A stretch of 64,000 nucleotides of DNA, from assembly GCA_022478985.1 (NCBI GenBank), contig JAKSZP010002711.1:124001-188000 (forward strand), in the 5' to 3' direction. The notes beneath the pieces were generated by a model that saw only the letters and a list, made by a program, of their open reading frames with translations, did no database searches and was not told where the DNA came from. The position numbers were made by a program, and so were the translations under genes. The stretch comes from Massospora cicadina (taxonomy: Eukaryota > Entomophthoromycota > Entomophthoromycetes > Entomophthorales > Entomophthoraceae). This document shows positions 33,751 to 44,926 of this stretch, piece by piece (within the stretch, counting starts at the first letter, position 1; each line of letters opens with the position of its first letter).

Positions 33751-36700
33751 ATGGGGGTAACCTTCACTTTAGGGACATTGAATATCTCCAGACTCAAGGT
33801 CTCACCATCCCGGGCTAGGAAATTGAGTTTTTTAAAAAAAATTTACCTGTGGATATTCTGGCCATCCAGGAGTCTTACTGTCCATGAGGTTCCGAGGATT
33901 CTTGGAAAACCATGCTCCTCCCATCCCTATCCTTTTGGTCAGAGCACTGTGGGGTGCTAGTTCAGAAAAACAATTTTTTCAAATTTTTATCATCGGAATC
34001 CTTCCTCAATGGCCAAGTCCTCATTGTCACTTTCTCGTGGGCTGATGTAGTGCATGCTATAATCAACATCTATGCCCCAATCTGTGCACAAGAGCGTCAG
34101 GAATTTTTCTCATCAGTCAAATCCCCTGTTACCCCCAGACCCTTTCATAGTTGGTAACATGATCTGTTGGTTAAACACACCCATGGACCGTTGGCCTTCC
34201 TCCTCCCATGCCCCCCAGGGTCATGTAGAACTTCATGTTCTAAAGGCCACCCTTGGGTTAATGGATGCACTGCCACAGAAAGCCCCACTGCTCGAAAAAC
34301 ATGATGCGCCCCCACATCCACAATGGCCAATTAAAGGTCCATGACCCGCATTGACCTTATCCTTATGCCAGCAAGATTCCAACCCCACATTTCCCACTTC
34401 AAAACAAAAAAAATTGAATTCTCTGACCACTGACTGGTCTCAATAACCTACCACCTACCAGTCACAGTGGCTAAGGCCCCACATTGGTGCAAACTCCGCC
34501 CTCCCAAACTTGCATCGCTAGGATTTTCCACTTTGGTGAAATCAGCAACTTTGGCAAAAGAGTTTGTTACACCGTTTTGCGCGAACCCCATCTCCACACG
34601 GGCAGCCTTCAAAGAGGATACCATCCACCACTCTCGCCACCTCTCCTCCTGACACTCACGAGCCACATCAGCCATCATTTCGCCTGCTCTGGCAGAGTTG
34701 GCACACCTAAAGTCCAACATCCCAGCCACAGGCTACAGCCCTGCATGGGGCTGGAAGTGGGCGGAAGCAGTCACCCACCTCAACGCGCTCAAAAGGCAAC
34801 ACAAACATCGGGTTTGTGTTCAGTACAGGGCCAAACACATTACAGAGGGTGACAAGTGCACCGCATATTTTTTAAAATTTTTTGCACCATGCCAGAGCGT
34901 GGCCTGCACACAGGTGGGAAGATCGGATGATTCTATCGCAGATACACCAGCTGAAGTGGCAATCAAAACACAAAAGTATTACTCTGATTTATACTGATCC
35001 AATCCAATTCAGCCAGCCAAAGTGGTGGAATTTTTTGACTGAACCCACATCTGCACAATTTCCCAATACCCATAAATAATGAATTTGATTACTCCAAATG
35101 AACTATGGACAACCATGCGTGGTGCACCAAATTGGAATTGCCCAGGCCTAGATGGCATTCCATATGAATTCTATAAAAAGTACCTACAAATATATATCCC
35201 CACTGCTGCTAGCCTCACTTAACCAGAGCCTTCTGGAAACGCGCCTCCTACCAGGAGGACAAGAGGCCTTCACTGGCACACTCTTCAAGAAAGGGGACAA
35301 GCTAGACTTAGTTAACTGGCGCCCAATTTCTTTAACTAACATGAATACAAAAATTTTAACTAAAATCATGGCTAACCATTTAGGGATTGTAGCATCTGCC
35401 ACCTTCTCCCCAGAACAATTCAGATTCATACCCAGAAGGTTGATTTGGGACAACGTACACTCTGTGGCTAACGCATGCCAGTCCACAGCCTCTGGGGCAC
35501 TTGTATTCTTGGATCAACAGAAGGCCTATGATAGAGTAAACTGGGAATACTTAGGGCCTGCCTCCATCAATTCCAATTACCCCCTCGCTTCATCAACTGG
35601 GTAATGCTGCTAACAGATCTGCAACAATGGCAGTGCGTGGCCCTGGCTTCCTAACGGAAGTAGTCCGCCCTCAAAGGGACTTGCGACAAGGGGACCCCCT
35701 TAGCCATCTCTTATATAACTTCAGCCTTGACCCACTACTTCGAAACGTGAATGCCCAACACACTGGGGTCCATGTACCAGGCCAAGCCCCAGTCAAGATA
35801 ATGGCGTTTGCAGACGACTGTGTGGTTGGGGTGTCTAATATAAAAAGATGCACGCGAGCTTGAAGCTCTCATCCAGGAGTATTCCTAGGTAAGTAATGCT
35901 GCACTGAACGCTTCCAAAACAAAAATCATCCACCTTGGTCAGTATCAAACCTGCTGGGCCCCAGCAACCAGTGCCCAGCCCGGCCCATCTGCTTGCACAC
36001 GTGCTCGCCCTCCCAGATCACCCCACACCGCCCCACTTGTGCTCCCTTTTTGCCACGCCCTACCATAGGGCTGGTCCGCCATCTGTGCATATGGGTGGAG
36101 GCAGGAGGGTACGCATCAGCAGTAATGGAAAGTCGTATTCTAGACAACGTGACAAAGCGCATCACCTTCCTCAGAGCCCACCCTACTTCCCTTACTGGCA
36201 GGGTTGTTTTAGCCAACTCTATGCTCCTCTCCAAAGTCTGGTTTGGAGCCCACGCCATCCCCTTCTCCTCAAGCTTTTTAAATCCTTGTATGTCCTTCTG
36301 CAAGGATGGCTTTGGTCAGGCCGCCCACCACCATTACGCTAGAGGTCATTTTTGGCCCTCATCATCATGGTGGCATGGGCCTACTTGACTTCAAAGCCCA
36401 TGATGCCAAGATCCTGGGCACCTGGATTGCGGCCATCACCGTCCCTACGCTCCCCTCCTAACACTGGTCCCGCGTGGCCCGCTCCAACTTCTCCCGCGCC
36501 TTGGGCCTTAACAATCCATCAAACCCTCACTCCTTGATGAAATACTTGGCTTCACACCCATCGGCCACAGGTCCACACGGGACTAAAACCCACTACAAAC
36601 GAATCCTCCTCTCCATGTGGAGCGCTGAGTGGAGAAGTCGTACTAGAGGACACACAGCCCAGAGAGGCTGCCCCTCTCCTCAGTTCACACAAGAGGTACA

Positions 36701-37289
36701 GGGGCTACCCATCCAAGATGGCGTGATCCCCACACGACCCCATGTCCTATCCAGGGTGGACTACCTGGAAATGATGGACATCCCTTACTCCATTGAGACT
36801 CAGAAGACTATTTGGAAATATGCACACCATCTTCTGTTGCAGCCTCAAATCCGTTCCCATGTGTGGCGCTGCCTGAGGCAGGTGTACAGAATGGCTGAGC
36901 GCTCTAATGCTTTGCACTCATCCTGCGTCATATGTGGCCAGTATGGAACGCAGTTTTACCGCATGGAGAAGTGTCCTACCTCTAGAGTGATAAGGCGCGA
37001 AGTTCAACGTCTGCTTGGCCAGGGTCAAGCACATCCCTTTTTTAGTACTAGATCAAGCACATCCCTTCAGTCTGTCACGAGATATGTTTGCTTTATCAAT
37101 GGCTTCCCCCTTCCACCCTCCCTCCATGCTCTGGTGGCTGCAATCGCCATGTGGACTATCCACACGATTATATTGGATGCCATCGCAGGCTTTACCCCCA
37201 CCCTCCCAGAAGCTGTCCACAGATTCCAGTCTCATTTGGTGGACCACTTTCAGGCGTGGATATTTGGATACCTCCCACCACGTCGCTGA
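33751..37289 (+). pseudogene. LINE-1 ORF2, endonuclease and reverse transcriptase
   Basis: The start MGVTFTLGTLNISRLKVS is supported by the same position in copy 2. The APE-type endonuclease spans about 33751-34430 (a broken DILAIQES-like segment, then INIYAPICAQERQEFFSS). The RT spans about 35130-35870: NWRPISLTNMNTKILTKIMA, then DQQKAYDRVNWEYL, LRQGDPLSHLLYNFSLDPLL and the catalytic box MAFADDC, which still has both Asp residues. A long clean 271-residue end (36474-37289) has the knuckle CVICGQYGTQFYRMEKC. Several shifts between endonuclease and RT disable it. Confidence 0.85.
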
Positions 37290-37529
37290 CAGCTGGTCTC
37301 CTCCTGGTTCCCAGTTTGGTTCATCAAATCAGACCCTTTCCTCCACACGGGTTCAATTGTGGCTACGGCCTCCTCACACGTTCCCTCCCCTCCCCATAGT
37401 AGCGTTTTCGCTGGCAACAAGAGATAGCATCGCTTCTCTGGGGTGCTTTCCCTGTTCTAAGTTTTATTTCTTTTGGGTCAAATTCGGAAGTGTCCATCCC
37501 ATGGTTGGCCTTCCTCACAATAAATTAAA

Positions 37530-37554
37530 AAGATAAAGAATATAACTACATAGG
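37530..37554 (+). repeat. Junction between the two LINEs (paired TSDs)
   Basis: These 25 bp are the only sequence between the two LINEs. The first part is the right TSD of copy 1 (AAGATAAAGAATA), and the second part is the left TSD of copy 2 (AACTACATAGG, 37544-37554; matched at 42808-42818). The target was therefore a single A/T-rich site used twice. Confidence 0.85.
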
Positions 37555-37650
37555 GAAACTTTTCTCTCTCATTGCAATCACTTTTGCAACAAATTTAATT
37601 CAAGTCAGGTATTAGTTTGATAATCTCACCGAGGAAATTAGTTTGCGCCC

Positions 37651-39044
37651 ATGTTGGGGAGCAGTTGGGAAAGTAAGGTAAAGGGCACAGGTGTTGGCCC
37701 CATGACATCTAAAGTTTGCAAACGCCCTGGCGAGCCTGGGGGAATAGATAAACTTAATAAAAAGCTGGCAGTAACCATTTCCCCAGAAATTTTAGCTTGG
37801 CAAGCACAATGCAACCAGTACATCAATACGCCGCACTCTCAACCACTCTTGTTGGTGGAACATGGAGTATGGGTATTCCTGGATATTCAGCAGATGGCGA
37901 TGTGGGAAAAGTTTTGAGGGGATGTGCACACTCATTTCCTGAACGAAGTGTATGTTACACCTCATTCCATGCCACAGGGTTGGCTGGATCTCAGTTTCTG
38001 AAAGCAAGGAAGCAGCGGATGAAGCTGCAATGGTGCGCGTTGTGTTAGACCTCCCAGACAGGCAGTGAGTCATCAAAACTAAGCGCACCAGATGGACAAA
38101 ATCAAACCAAATTTTGTAACTTTTGACTTTCTGCCCACCACGATCAAATGTGCCATGCTCAAATAACACCTGAAGGCTGAGCTCGCCATATATGGCGAAA
38201 TACAATCCTTTTAAATGCAACGCTTTATGCTGATGCCACATCTGTGAACCGGCAAAGTTGATGCAGTCCTAACCCCAGACAAAGGGATAGTGAAGAATCT
38301 ATCCTAAATACTGCACACCGCTTTTGTCACTATCAAGGGGCAAGCCACCCACCCTTTCAGGGTCACCATGGACAGCGCACCTCCCATCTGCACCTTTTGT
38401 GATGCGTTCAGCCACAAGGCGCACACCTGCCCTTCCAAGGAGGGCATCACATACCAAGAGCATTCCTCGGAGGCTATGAACACCAGGGAGACCCACTATG
38501 AACCAACTGCTGATACAAAGGAGGCCTTCCCATGGGGAGCACAAGGTTGCTACTTATTAGTGCATCCAATATCCCCACAAGAGTGGAAGAAGGCCAAATA
38601 GGCCCACAAGGTGGCCGCCTCCTTGGCAGCCAAGCTCGCCTCTGCTATCCTGCCCTCCCAGCTCCAGGAGGAAATTGAGACTTTTGCAGCAGAAGCAGCT
38701 CGAGAAACTCTCAACCAATTAGATTGGGACGCCCAAGCAGAAATCCCGATGAGCTAGTTGAACTCATTTGACTAATGCGCCCAAGCCTTAATTGAAACTG
38801 ACTTGGTGTCCAACCTCCCAGCCAAAAGTTCAAAAACTTTTGTTGGTGTACCGAGAATGCACACACCACTAAAATCTTGTTTAGCAGCGGGGAAACAAAA
38901 AGCAAAGGCAAAAGCCAACGCGAACCTGACTGCTAAAGCTACCCATTCTTCTGACTATGTTGCATCACATACTAGAGGCGTCAAAAAGCACCGTGGAGAA
39001 CATGAGAAGGCTGAAGGGCTTGGGTGCCCTTCCCCTCACACCTA
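37651..39044 (+). pseudogene. LINE-2 ORF1, RNA-binding protein
   Basis: Same layout as LINE-1 ORF1: LAWQAQCNQYINTPHSQPLL near 37.79-37.85 kb, then the knuckle APPICTFCDAFSHKAHTCP near 38.38-38.43 kb, with all four metal ligands kept. A Lys-rich tail ends at 39044 with a stop just before the ORF2 ATG at 39052. Nonsense codons interrupt the middle. Confidence 0.77.
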
Positions 39045-39051
39045 AGGTGCG

Positions 39052-42000
39052 ATGAGGGGAGCCTTTAATTTAGGGACTTTGAACCATGCTGGACTCAAGG
39101 CCTCACCGTCCCATGCTAGGAAACTGAGTTTTTAAAACATAATTTACCCGTGGATATCCTGGCCATCCAGGAGTCCCACTGTCTGCACGGTTCTGAGGAA
39201 ACATGGAAATCTATGCTCCTCCCTTCCCTATCCTTCTGGTCCAAGCACTGTGGGGTGCTAATTAGAAAAAACAATTATTTTAAATTTTTATTGTCTGAAT
39301 CCTTCCTTAGTGGCCACATCCTCATTGTCAATTTTTTGTGGGCTGACATAGTGCACGCTATCATCAACATTTACGCCCTGACCTGTGCTTAAGAACATCG
39401 GGAATTTTTCTCGTTGGTCAAATCCCTTCCATTACCCCTGACCCTTTCATCGTTGGCGACATGAACTGTTGGTTGAACCCATCCATCAACCGCTGGCCTT
39501 CCCATCTTCCCCACCACAGTGACACGTAGAACTACACGTCCTCAAGGCCATCCTAGGGTTAATTGACATGCTGCCGCGCCATGCTCCACTTCTCAAAAGC
39601 ATGTTGCGCCCCCATGTCCACAGCAGCCAGTTAAGGTCCGTGTCCCGCATCAACCTTATCCTCGCTCCGTTGAAATTTCATACCCAAATTTCCCATTTCA
39701 CCACAATGAAGATTGATTTTTCTGATCACAGGTTGGTTTCAAATTCCTTCTGCATACCCAAACCAGTTGCGAGGGCTCCAAATTGGTGCAAACTCCACCC
39801 AGCCAAAATCACATTGCCCCAATTTTCCTCATGGATGGAATCTGCGACCAAGGCTCCAGAGTTTGTTGCACCGTTTTGCGCTGATCCAATTTCCACCTGG
39901 TTGGCCTTCAAGGCGGACACAATCCGCCAGGCTTGCCACCTGTCCTCCCAATGTTAATGATCTGCCTCTGCGGTCATCTCACACGCTCTGGCAGAGCTGG
40001 CCCACCTGGAGTCCAACGTCCCAGCCAAGGGCTACAGCCCTGCTTGGGGCCACAAGTGGGCAGAAGTAGCCACCTACCTCAACGCACTTGAGCAGTAACA
40101 CAAACATTGGGTTTGTGTCCAGTACAGAGCTAAACACATCACAGCGGGTGACACATGCTTCGCTTGTTTTTAAAAATTTTTCACACCGCGCCAGAGATTG
40201 GCCTGAACACAGGTGCAAAGGCCAGAAAATCCGAAGCAGATACGCCGGCTGAAGTGGCAATCAAGATACAAAACTACTACTCTGAATTGTACCTATCTGA
40301 CCCAATTCTGCCAGATGAAATGGTGAATTTTCTTGATAGCACACATATCTGCACCATTTCCCATTTCCCATATTTGATGAATTTGATTACTCTGGAAAAA
40401 CTCTAGTCCGCCGTCCGTGGTGCACCAAATAGGAAATGCCATGGCCCTGATGGCATTCCTTATGAGTTCTATAAGAAGTACTTCACATATTTATCCCCAC
40501 TGTTGCTTGCCTCTCTTAACCAGAGCCTTTTGAAAACGCGCCTCCTACCAGGAGGGCAAGAGGCCTACACCATTACGCTCTTCAAAAAAGGGGATAAGCT
40601 AGACCCGGCCAACTGGCGCCCCATTTCTCTAACAAACACTGACACAAAATTTTGACTAAAATCATGGCTAACCGTCTAGGGATTGTTGCATCTTCTACCA
40701 TCTCCCCAAAACAATTCGGGTTCATACCCAGAAAGTCGATTTGGGACAAGATGCACACAGTAGCCAACTCCTGTCAGTCCACGGTCTCTGGTGCACTTTT
40801 ATTTTTAGACTAACAGAATGCCTATGATAGAGTAGACTGGGAATACCTCAGGGCCTGCCTCCATCAATTCCGCTTACCCCTCACTTCCTCAACTGGGTAA
40901 TGCTGCTGATGGAATCTGCCACAATGGCTGTGCGTGGCCCTGGCTTTTTCACGGACATAGTCCGCCCTCGTAGGGGACTACGTCAAGGGGACCCCCTTAG
41001 CCCACTCTTAGATAACTTCAGCCTGGACCCAATCCTTTGCAACGTGAATTCCCGCCTTGCTGGGGTCCAAATGCAAGGCCAAGCCCCGGTCAAAATGTTG
41101 GCATTTGCTGATGACTGTGTTTGGGGTGTCTAACAATCATGATGCATGAACGCTTGAAGCTCTTATCCAGGTTTACTCCTGGGTAAGTAATGCTGCACTC
41201 AACACCTCCAAAACTGAAATCATTCTCCTTGGTCGGTATCAAACCCGCTGGGCCTCAGCGCCCTGTTTCCTGTACACCCGTCTGCTAGCATGCGCGCTTG
41301 CTTTCCACGCCCATCCCACACTGCCCCACCTGTGCTCCCTTTTGTGCCGCGCCCTACCGTTGGGCCAGTCCGCCATTTGGGGGTGTAGTTGGAGGCAGGC
41401 GGATATGCCTCAATGGTGATGAAAAACTGTATACTAGACAACATGACGAAGTGCATCGCCTCCCTCAGAGCCCACCCTACTTCCCTTACTGGCAGGGCTA
41501 TACTAGCCAACTCTATGCTCCTCTCCAAAGTTTAGTTTAGGGCCCACGCCATCACCTTCTCTCCAGGTCTCTTTAAGTCACTATATGCCCTCCTGCAAGG
41601 TTGGCTTTGGTCAGGCCGCCCACCACCAGTGCGACTAGAGGTAATGTTTGGCCTTCGCCATAGTGGAGGCATGGGCCTGCTCAACTTTGAGGCTTATGCT
41701 GCAAAAATCCTGGGCATCTGGATCGCTGTTGTTACCATCCCTACCCTTACAGCCCAACATTGGTCCCGCACAGCCCGCTCATACTTCTCCCATACCCTGG
41801 GCCTTACCAATCCATCACACCCTCACTATTTGATGAAGTATCTGGCTTCCCATCCTTCGGCTGCAGGTCCCCATGGAACAGCACCTCACTTCAAACGAAT
41901 CCTCCTCTCCATGCGGAGTGCTAAGTGGAGAATTCATATTTGTGGACACAATGCCCAGAGGGGGCGCCCCTCTTCTCAGTTCACACAGGAGGTACAGGGT

Positions 42001-42701
42001 CTACCCATTATGGATGGTTTGATACCCGCGAGGCCCCATTTCTTGTCCAGGGTGGACTACTTGGACATGATGAACATCCCTTATTCCCTCAAATCCCAAA
42101 AAACAATTTGGAAATATGCCTACCACCCTCTTCTGCAGCCTCATATCCAGTCCCACGTGTGGCGCTGCTTGAGGCAGGTGTACCACACTGCCGAGCGCTC
42201 AAATGCTTTGCACTCATCCTGTGTCATGTGTTGCCAGTATGGAACGCTATTTCACCGCCTTGAGAAGTGCCCTACATCTAAAGCGATCTGGCAGGAGATG
42301 CAACGTCTGCTTTGACAGGATCAGGCACATCCCTTCAGTTTGTCTAGGTATATGTTTGCTTTATCTATGGTCTCCCCTCTTCCACCCTCCCTCTGTGCTT
42401 TGGTGGTCGCAATCGCCATGTGACTATCCACAGGATTGTCTTGGATGCCATTGCAGGATCCACCCCCAGCCTTCCAGAAGATGTCCGCCGGTTTTGATTG
42501 CACTTAGTGGACCACTTTCAAGCTTGGTTGTTTGGTTACCTCCCACCGCGTCGCCATCAGATAATCTCCTCCTGGTTCCCAGTCTGGTTCATCACATCTG
42601 ACCCCTTCCTCCACATGTGCTCAATCGTGGCTCTGAACCCTATACACGTTCCCCCTCCTCCCAGTAGTGGCGTTCCCATTGGCAACAGGAGAAAGCATTA
42701 G
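39052..42701 (+). pseudogene. LINE-2 ORF2, endonuclease and reverse transcriptase
   Basis: The endonuclease begins MRGAFNLGTLNHAGLKAS and includes DILAIQESHC with the catalytic Glu (39150-39180) and NIYALTCA. The core motif NCWLNP is near 39.47 kb. The RT includes PISLTN near 40.62 kb, then LRQGDPLSPLLDNFSLDPIL and LAFADDCVWGV (41.0-41.13 kb), with the AFADD box intact. The 228-residue stretch 41629-42315 is the well-kept C-terminal region, and the knuckle CVMCCQYGTLFHRLEKC is at about 42222-42272. Reading continues past the LINE-1 stop to 42701, which may be the native end. Confidence 0.84.
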
Positions 42702-42818
42702 CTTCTCTGGGGTGCCCCCCTATTACTGTGTTTCGTTTTCCACGTGTCTTATCAGAAGTGTCTGTCCCCTGGTCGGCCTTCCCCACAATAAATAATTAAA
42801 GAATTAGAACTACATAGG

Positions 42819-43930
42819 CACTGATAAGATAAGACTGCATTTATTTAGCAAAGCAAAAACTATCCAGTGTTTGGTTGCATCACGCTTGCCTCTTCACCTT
42901 TGCTTCTTCTTGTATAATGCACGCTTCTTTTTCTTCCGCTGTCTTGCAGGAGGTTCAGACTCGCTGGAGCCTTTGAGGGTTGGTGGTGGTGGAGGGGGCC
43001 GTGTCACTAGAGAAGTAGGGTGCAAGGGTCAAGCAGATATTGGGTGGCCAGGTGATTGAAATATTTGCACACCTGAGCCACCAGGAGCAAAGCATGTAGC
43101 TACATCCACTGGTGGTTTCAGGATAACAATGAATATGTGGCTAAGGGGGAGATAGATGGAGTGACCAGCAAATGAGGAGTTGGGTTCTGTCTCTAGGGGA
43201 AAAGGATGAGCCAAGTGTCATACAATTTACAAGGAAATTGTCCAAATTGGAAGAGGTATGTGAGAAGGGGAAGATGCAGAATAGGCCGCCTGATGGGCCC
43301 ACTCCAGCACCACTTGATGGCGATCCAATTGCTGAACCCAACTTGGCTGCAGGGGAAAAGAAGATCATGTTCCCAAGGAGAGCCATAATGGGTTAATACC
43401 AGGTTGGGTCATTTATGTCTAGTGCTTCAAACGTGGCAGAAACCCCAGAACGCATGCTTTTCATCTGGGTACTGGAAGTTTGCCCCTAGAAAATGGAAAT
43501 GATTTGCTACGTGTTAGAAATACCCCATCCAGCTATCTAACACCTATCTCATAAAGTCAAGAATCTGGTGGACTGATAGCACTGCTGGATGCGTTTAGGC
43601 AATAGGTGGAATAAGAAGATGGCTGAAGCCATCTTATAGGAGCCGCACCACTTTGTCAAATAAAGGGCTGCTGCTCCGCTCTCCACCCCAGCATAGCTGC
43701 TTTACAAGATTGCCAAAGGGGGCACACAAGGATGAAAAAGGTCCAATGAATTCAGGAGGAGCTCCATTTGGGTCAAAAAGTCTCGGCATCATTCTTGGTC
43801 ACCTACTCGTTGTTAAGATTAATTGGGAACCTGGGTAGTGAAGTTTAGCCAGGGTCACTCAATCTCTGTAGCACCATAGTCCAAGCAGTTCCTTTAGGTT
43901 TGGGGGCTTGGTTGTATTTGAGATACAGGA
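42819..43930 (-). other. Unidentified block with minus-strand coding look
   Basis: Lies between LINE-2 and the last bases of gypsy A. Translating the minus strand gives a broken protein with LPLSHIFIVILKPP, FAPGGSGVQIFQSPGH and a strongly basic end, RQRKKKRALYKKKQR (plus positions about 42905-42950). That tail could be a nuclear-localisation or nucleic-acid-binding segment. It does not match the half-LINE ORF1 family in any motif I can see and does not carry the CTGGTCGG tail. Its left margin is TSD-like but unpaired. It may be another non-autonomous element. Confidence 0.35.
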
Positions 43931-43981
43931 AACATCAAGGAAGACGTTAGCAGAAGTGGGACCACAGACTTACCATTCAAT

Positions 43982-43993
43982 CAAGGGGGGTAA
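43982..43993 (+). promoter_or_regulatory. Polypurine tract of gypsy A
   Basis: CAAGGGGGGTAA abuts the 3' LTR. The stretch before it (ACTTACCATTCAATCAAGG) aligns with ACTTATTGTCCAGTCAAGT before the B2 3' LTR, which confirms that this is the resumed end of element A. Confidence 0.72.
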
Positions 43994-44518
43994 TGTCAGG
44001 TAATATGATATGAATGGACGATAAGCCTAAAATATTGATGGTGGATCATCAGTTATCCGCTAGAATTGAATTTAGAGTATTTAATGATTTAATATTATTT
44101 GAGATAAGTTGATGTTAAGTGATTTGAGACCATCCAAAAGATGGAAGTTCCACTAAAGCCCCCAATGACAATACAGATACAATGGAAATTGAAGAAGCTG
44201 AGTAGCTGAGAGGATGGGACAGAAAAGGAATGAAACGAAGAGCATAAGATTGAAAATGAAGGGAAAGAGAGGGAGTTGTTTAGTTGGTAGCTGTAGAGCG
44301 ATTCTGCATGCTAAGATTCTGAAGGTTAAATGGCATAAGATTCTTCTAATCTATAAAGATTGTGGTTATTTGAGCTCTTGGTCTCCATTTTATTACTTTA
44401 TTATATTTTTCTAGGGACGGCGATCATCATATCGCTCTGTTGTATCTGTGGGTATTAGTTTCTGTACTATGTTCAGAAGATTGATTGCATTATTCTGGAT
44501 TTTCAACAGTAAGATTCT
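43994..44518 (+). repeat. 3' LTR of gypsy A
   Basis: 525 bp starting TGTCAGGTAATATGATATGA and ending TTTTCAACA; colinear with the 5' LTR at 13739, for example GAATTTAGAGTATTTAATGA against AAGTTTAGAGCATTTAATGA and TTAAGTGATTTGAGACCATC against CTAAGTGATTTGAACCCATC. Right flank GTAAG. Confidence 0.88.
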
Positions 44519-44523
44519 GTTTA

Positions 44524-44602
44524 TGCTGCATTGGGAGTCAACTTATTGGGGCTCAATTCAGGATTAGGGATTATGATTCACTCATCATCTTAAAGCCTGA
44601 CA
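44524..44602 (-). repeat. D3 LTR, 5' part
   Basis: The minus strand starts TGTCAGGCTTTAAGATGATG at 44602 and runs to the A insertion point. It is colinear with the first 80 bases of the D LTR (ATCCCT, GAGCC, CAGCAT and GAA-CTTA landmarks in order). Joined to 13359-13738 it gives an LTR of about 455 bp, against 473-477 bp for the two D copies. Confidence 0.8.
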
Positions 44603-44926
44603 ACGCCACCTCAAGGTACTTTTGGTGGAGGTATAGGGCGTAAGGAATCTGCCATTTACTCGATTTACCACTGTCCCCTAATTGACATTGGCAATGGAGT
44701 ACTCTGAGTTCACTTATTGAATGACCTTATAAGGTCAAGACCATAGAACATCAAGCTTTTTTCTGTCGACCTCCAGGTCAATGGTGATAAAAGAGAATGA
44801 AGTCATCTAATAGTAAATTTGATAGGGAGGGTCAGCCAAAAGCAAATCAAGATATCTTCCTCTCTGTGGTGACAATGCCTTGTGTTGCTAGAGCATTAAG
44901 CTCTAAGTTTTATCAGCTAAGGACCT
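44603..44926 (-). pseudogene. Integrase end of gypsy D3
   Basis: The minus strand matches the integrase C-terminal region of gypsy D at 27.0-27.29 kb, including a shared CATTCTCTTTTATCACCAT run and a GACCTTATAAGGTCAT / AACCTTATAAGGTCAT pair. It leads into the D3 LTR on the same strand. It is cut at 44926 by gypsy B2. The upstream pol should lie beyond 59223, but only a trace is recognisable there. Confidence 0.72.

Larger units (their letters stand above)
32241..37529 (+). mobile_element. Full-length LINE, copy 1
   Basis: A non-LTR retrotransposon of 5289 bp with ORF1 (CCHC knuckle) and ORF2 (endonuclease, RT, C-terminal CCHC). It starts GAAACTTTTCTCTCTCATTG, exactly where copy 2 starts, so both 5' ends are probably complete. 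It ends CACAATAAATTAAA. AAGATAAAGAATA flanks it at 32228-32240 and 37530-37542, a 13-bp TSD. ORFs are broken. The endonuclease and the C-terminal CCHC place it in an APE-type lineage near the L1/Tad groups; the exact clade needs a tree. Confidence 0.9.
37555..42807 (+). mobile_element. Full-length LINE, copy 2
   Basis: A 5253-bp copy colinear with LINE-1 from the first base to the tail, which ends CACAATAAATAATTAAAG. AACTACATAGG flanks it (37544-37554 and 42808-42818), an 11-bp TSD. The ORFs are interrupted at different points from those in copy 1, so the two decayed independently; they are separate insertions rather than one segmental duplication. Both lie on the plus strand. Confidence 0.9.
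13739..44518 (+). mobile_element. Ty3/gypsy element A (30.8 kb with nested inserts)
   Basis: The 5' LTR is at 13739-14255 and the 3' LTR at 43994-44518. The flanks are GTTAG and GTAAG, a 5-bp TSD with one change. Between the LTRs lie primer site, gag, protease, RT, RNase H, integrase and polypurine tract in order. They are interrupted by gypsy D (16086-27765), a solo LTR (29587-30385), two LINEs (32241-42807) and an unidentified block (about 42819-43930). Removing these leaves about 6.5 kb, close to the roughly 6.6 kb of the unpacked relative B2. The element itself sits inside the D3 LTR. Confidence 0.85.

Noticed and set aside
36474..37289. A 271-residue open frame that could pass for a host gene
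   Set aside because: It is the C-terminal part of LINE-1 ORF2; the same protein occurs in LINE-2 at 41629-42315 with the same CCHC motif and follows an RT domain.
37015..37536. 173-residue and other long frames overlapping LINE ORF2
   Set aside because: They are in other frames over a region whose coding frame is fixed by comparison of the two LINE copies.
32241..42807. Tandem duplication of a 5.3-kb unit
   Set aside because: Each copy has its own TSD of different sequence and length, and the stops differ, so two separate insertions explain it better.
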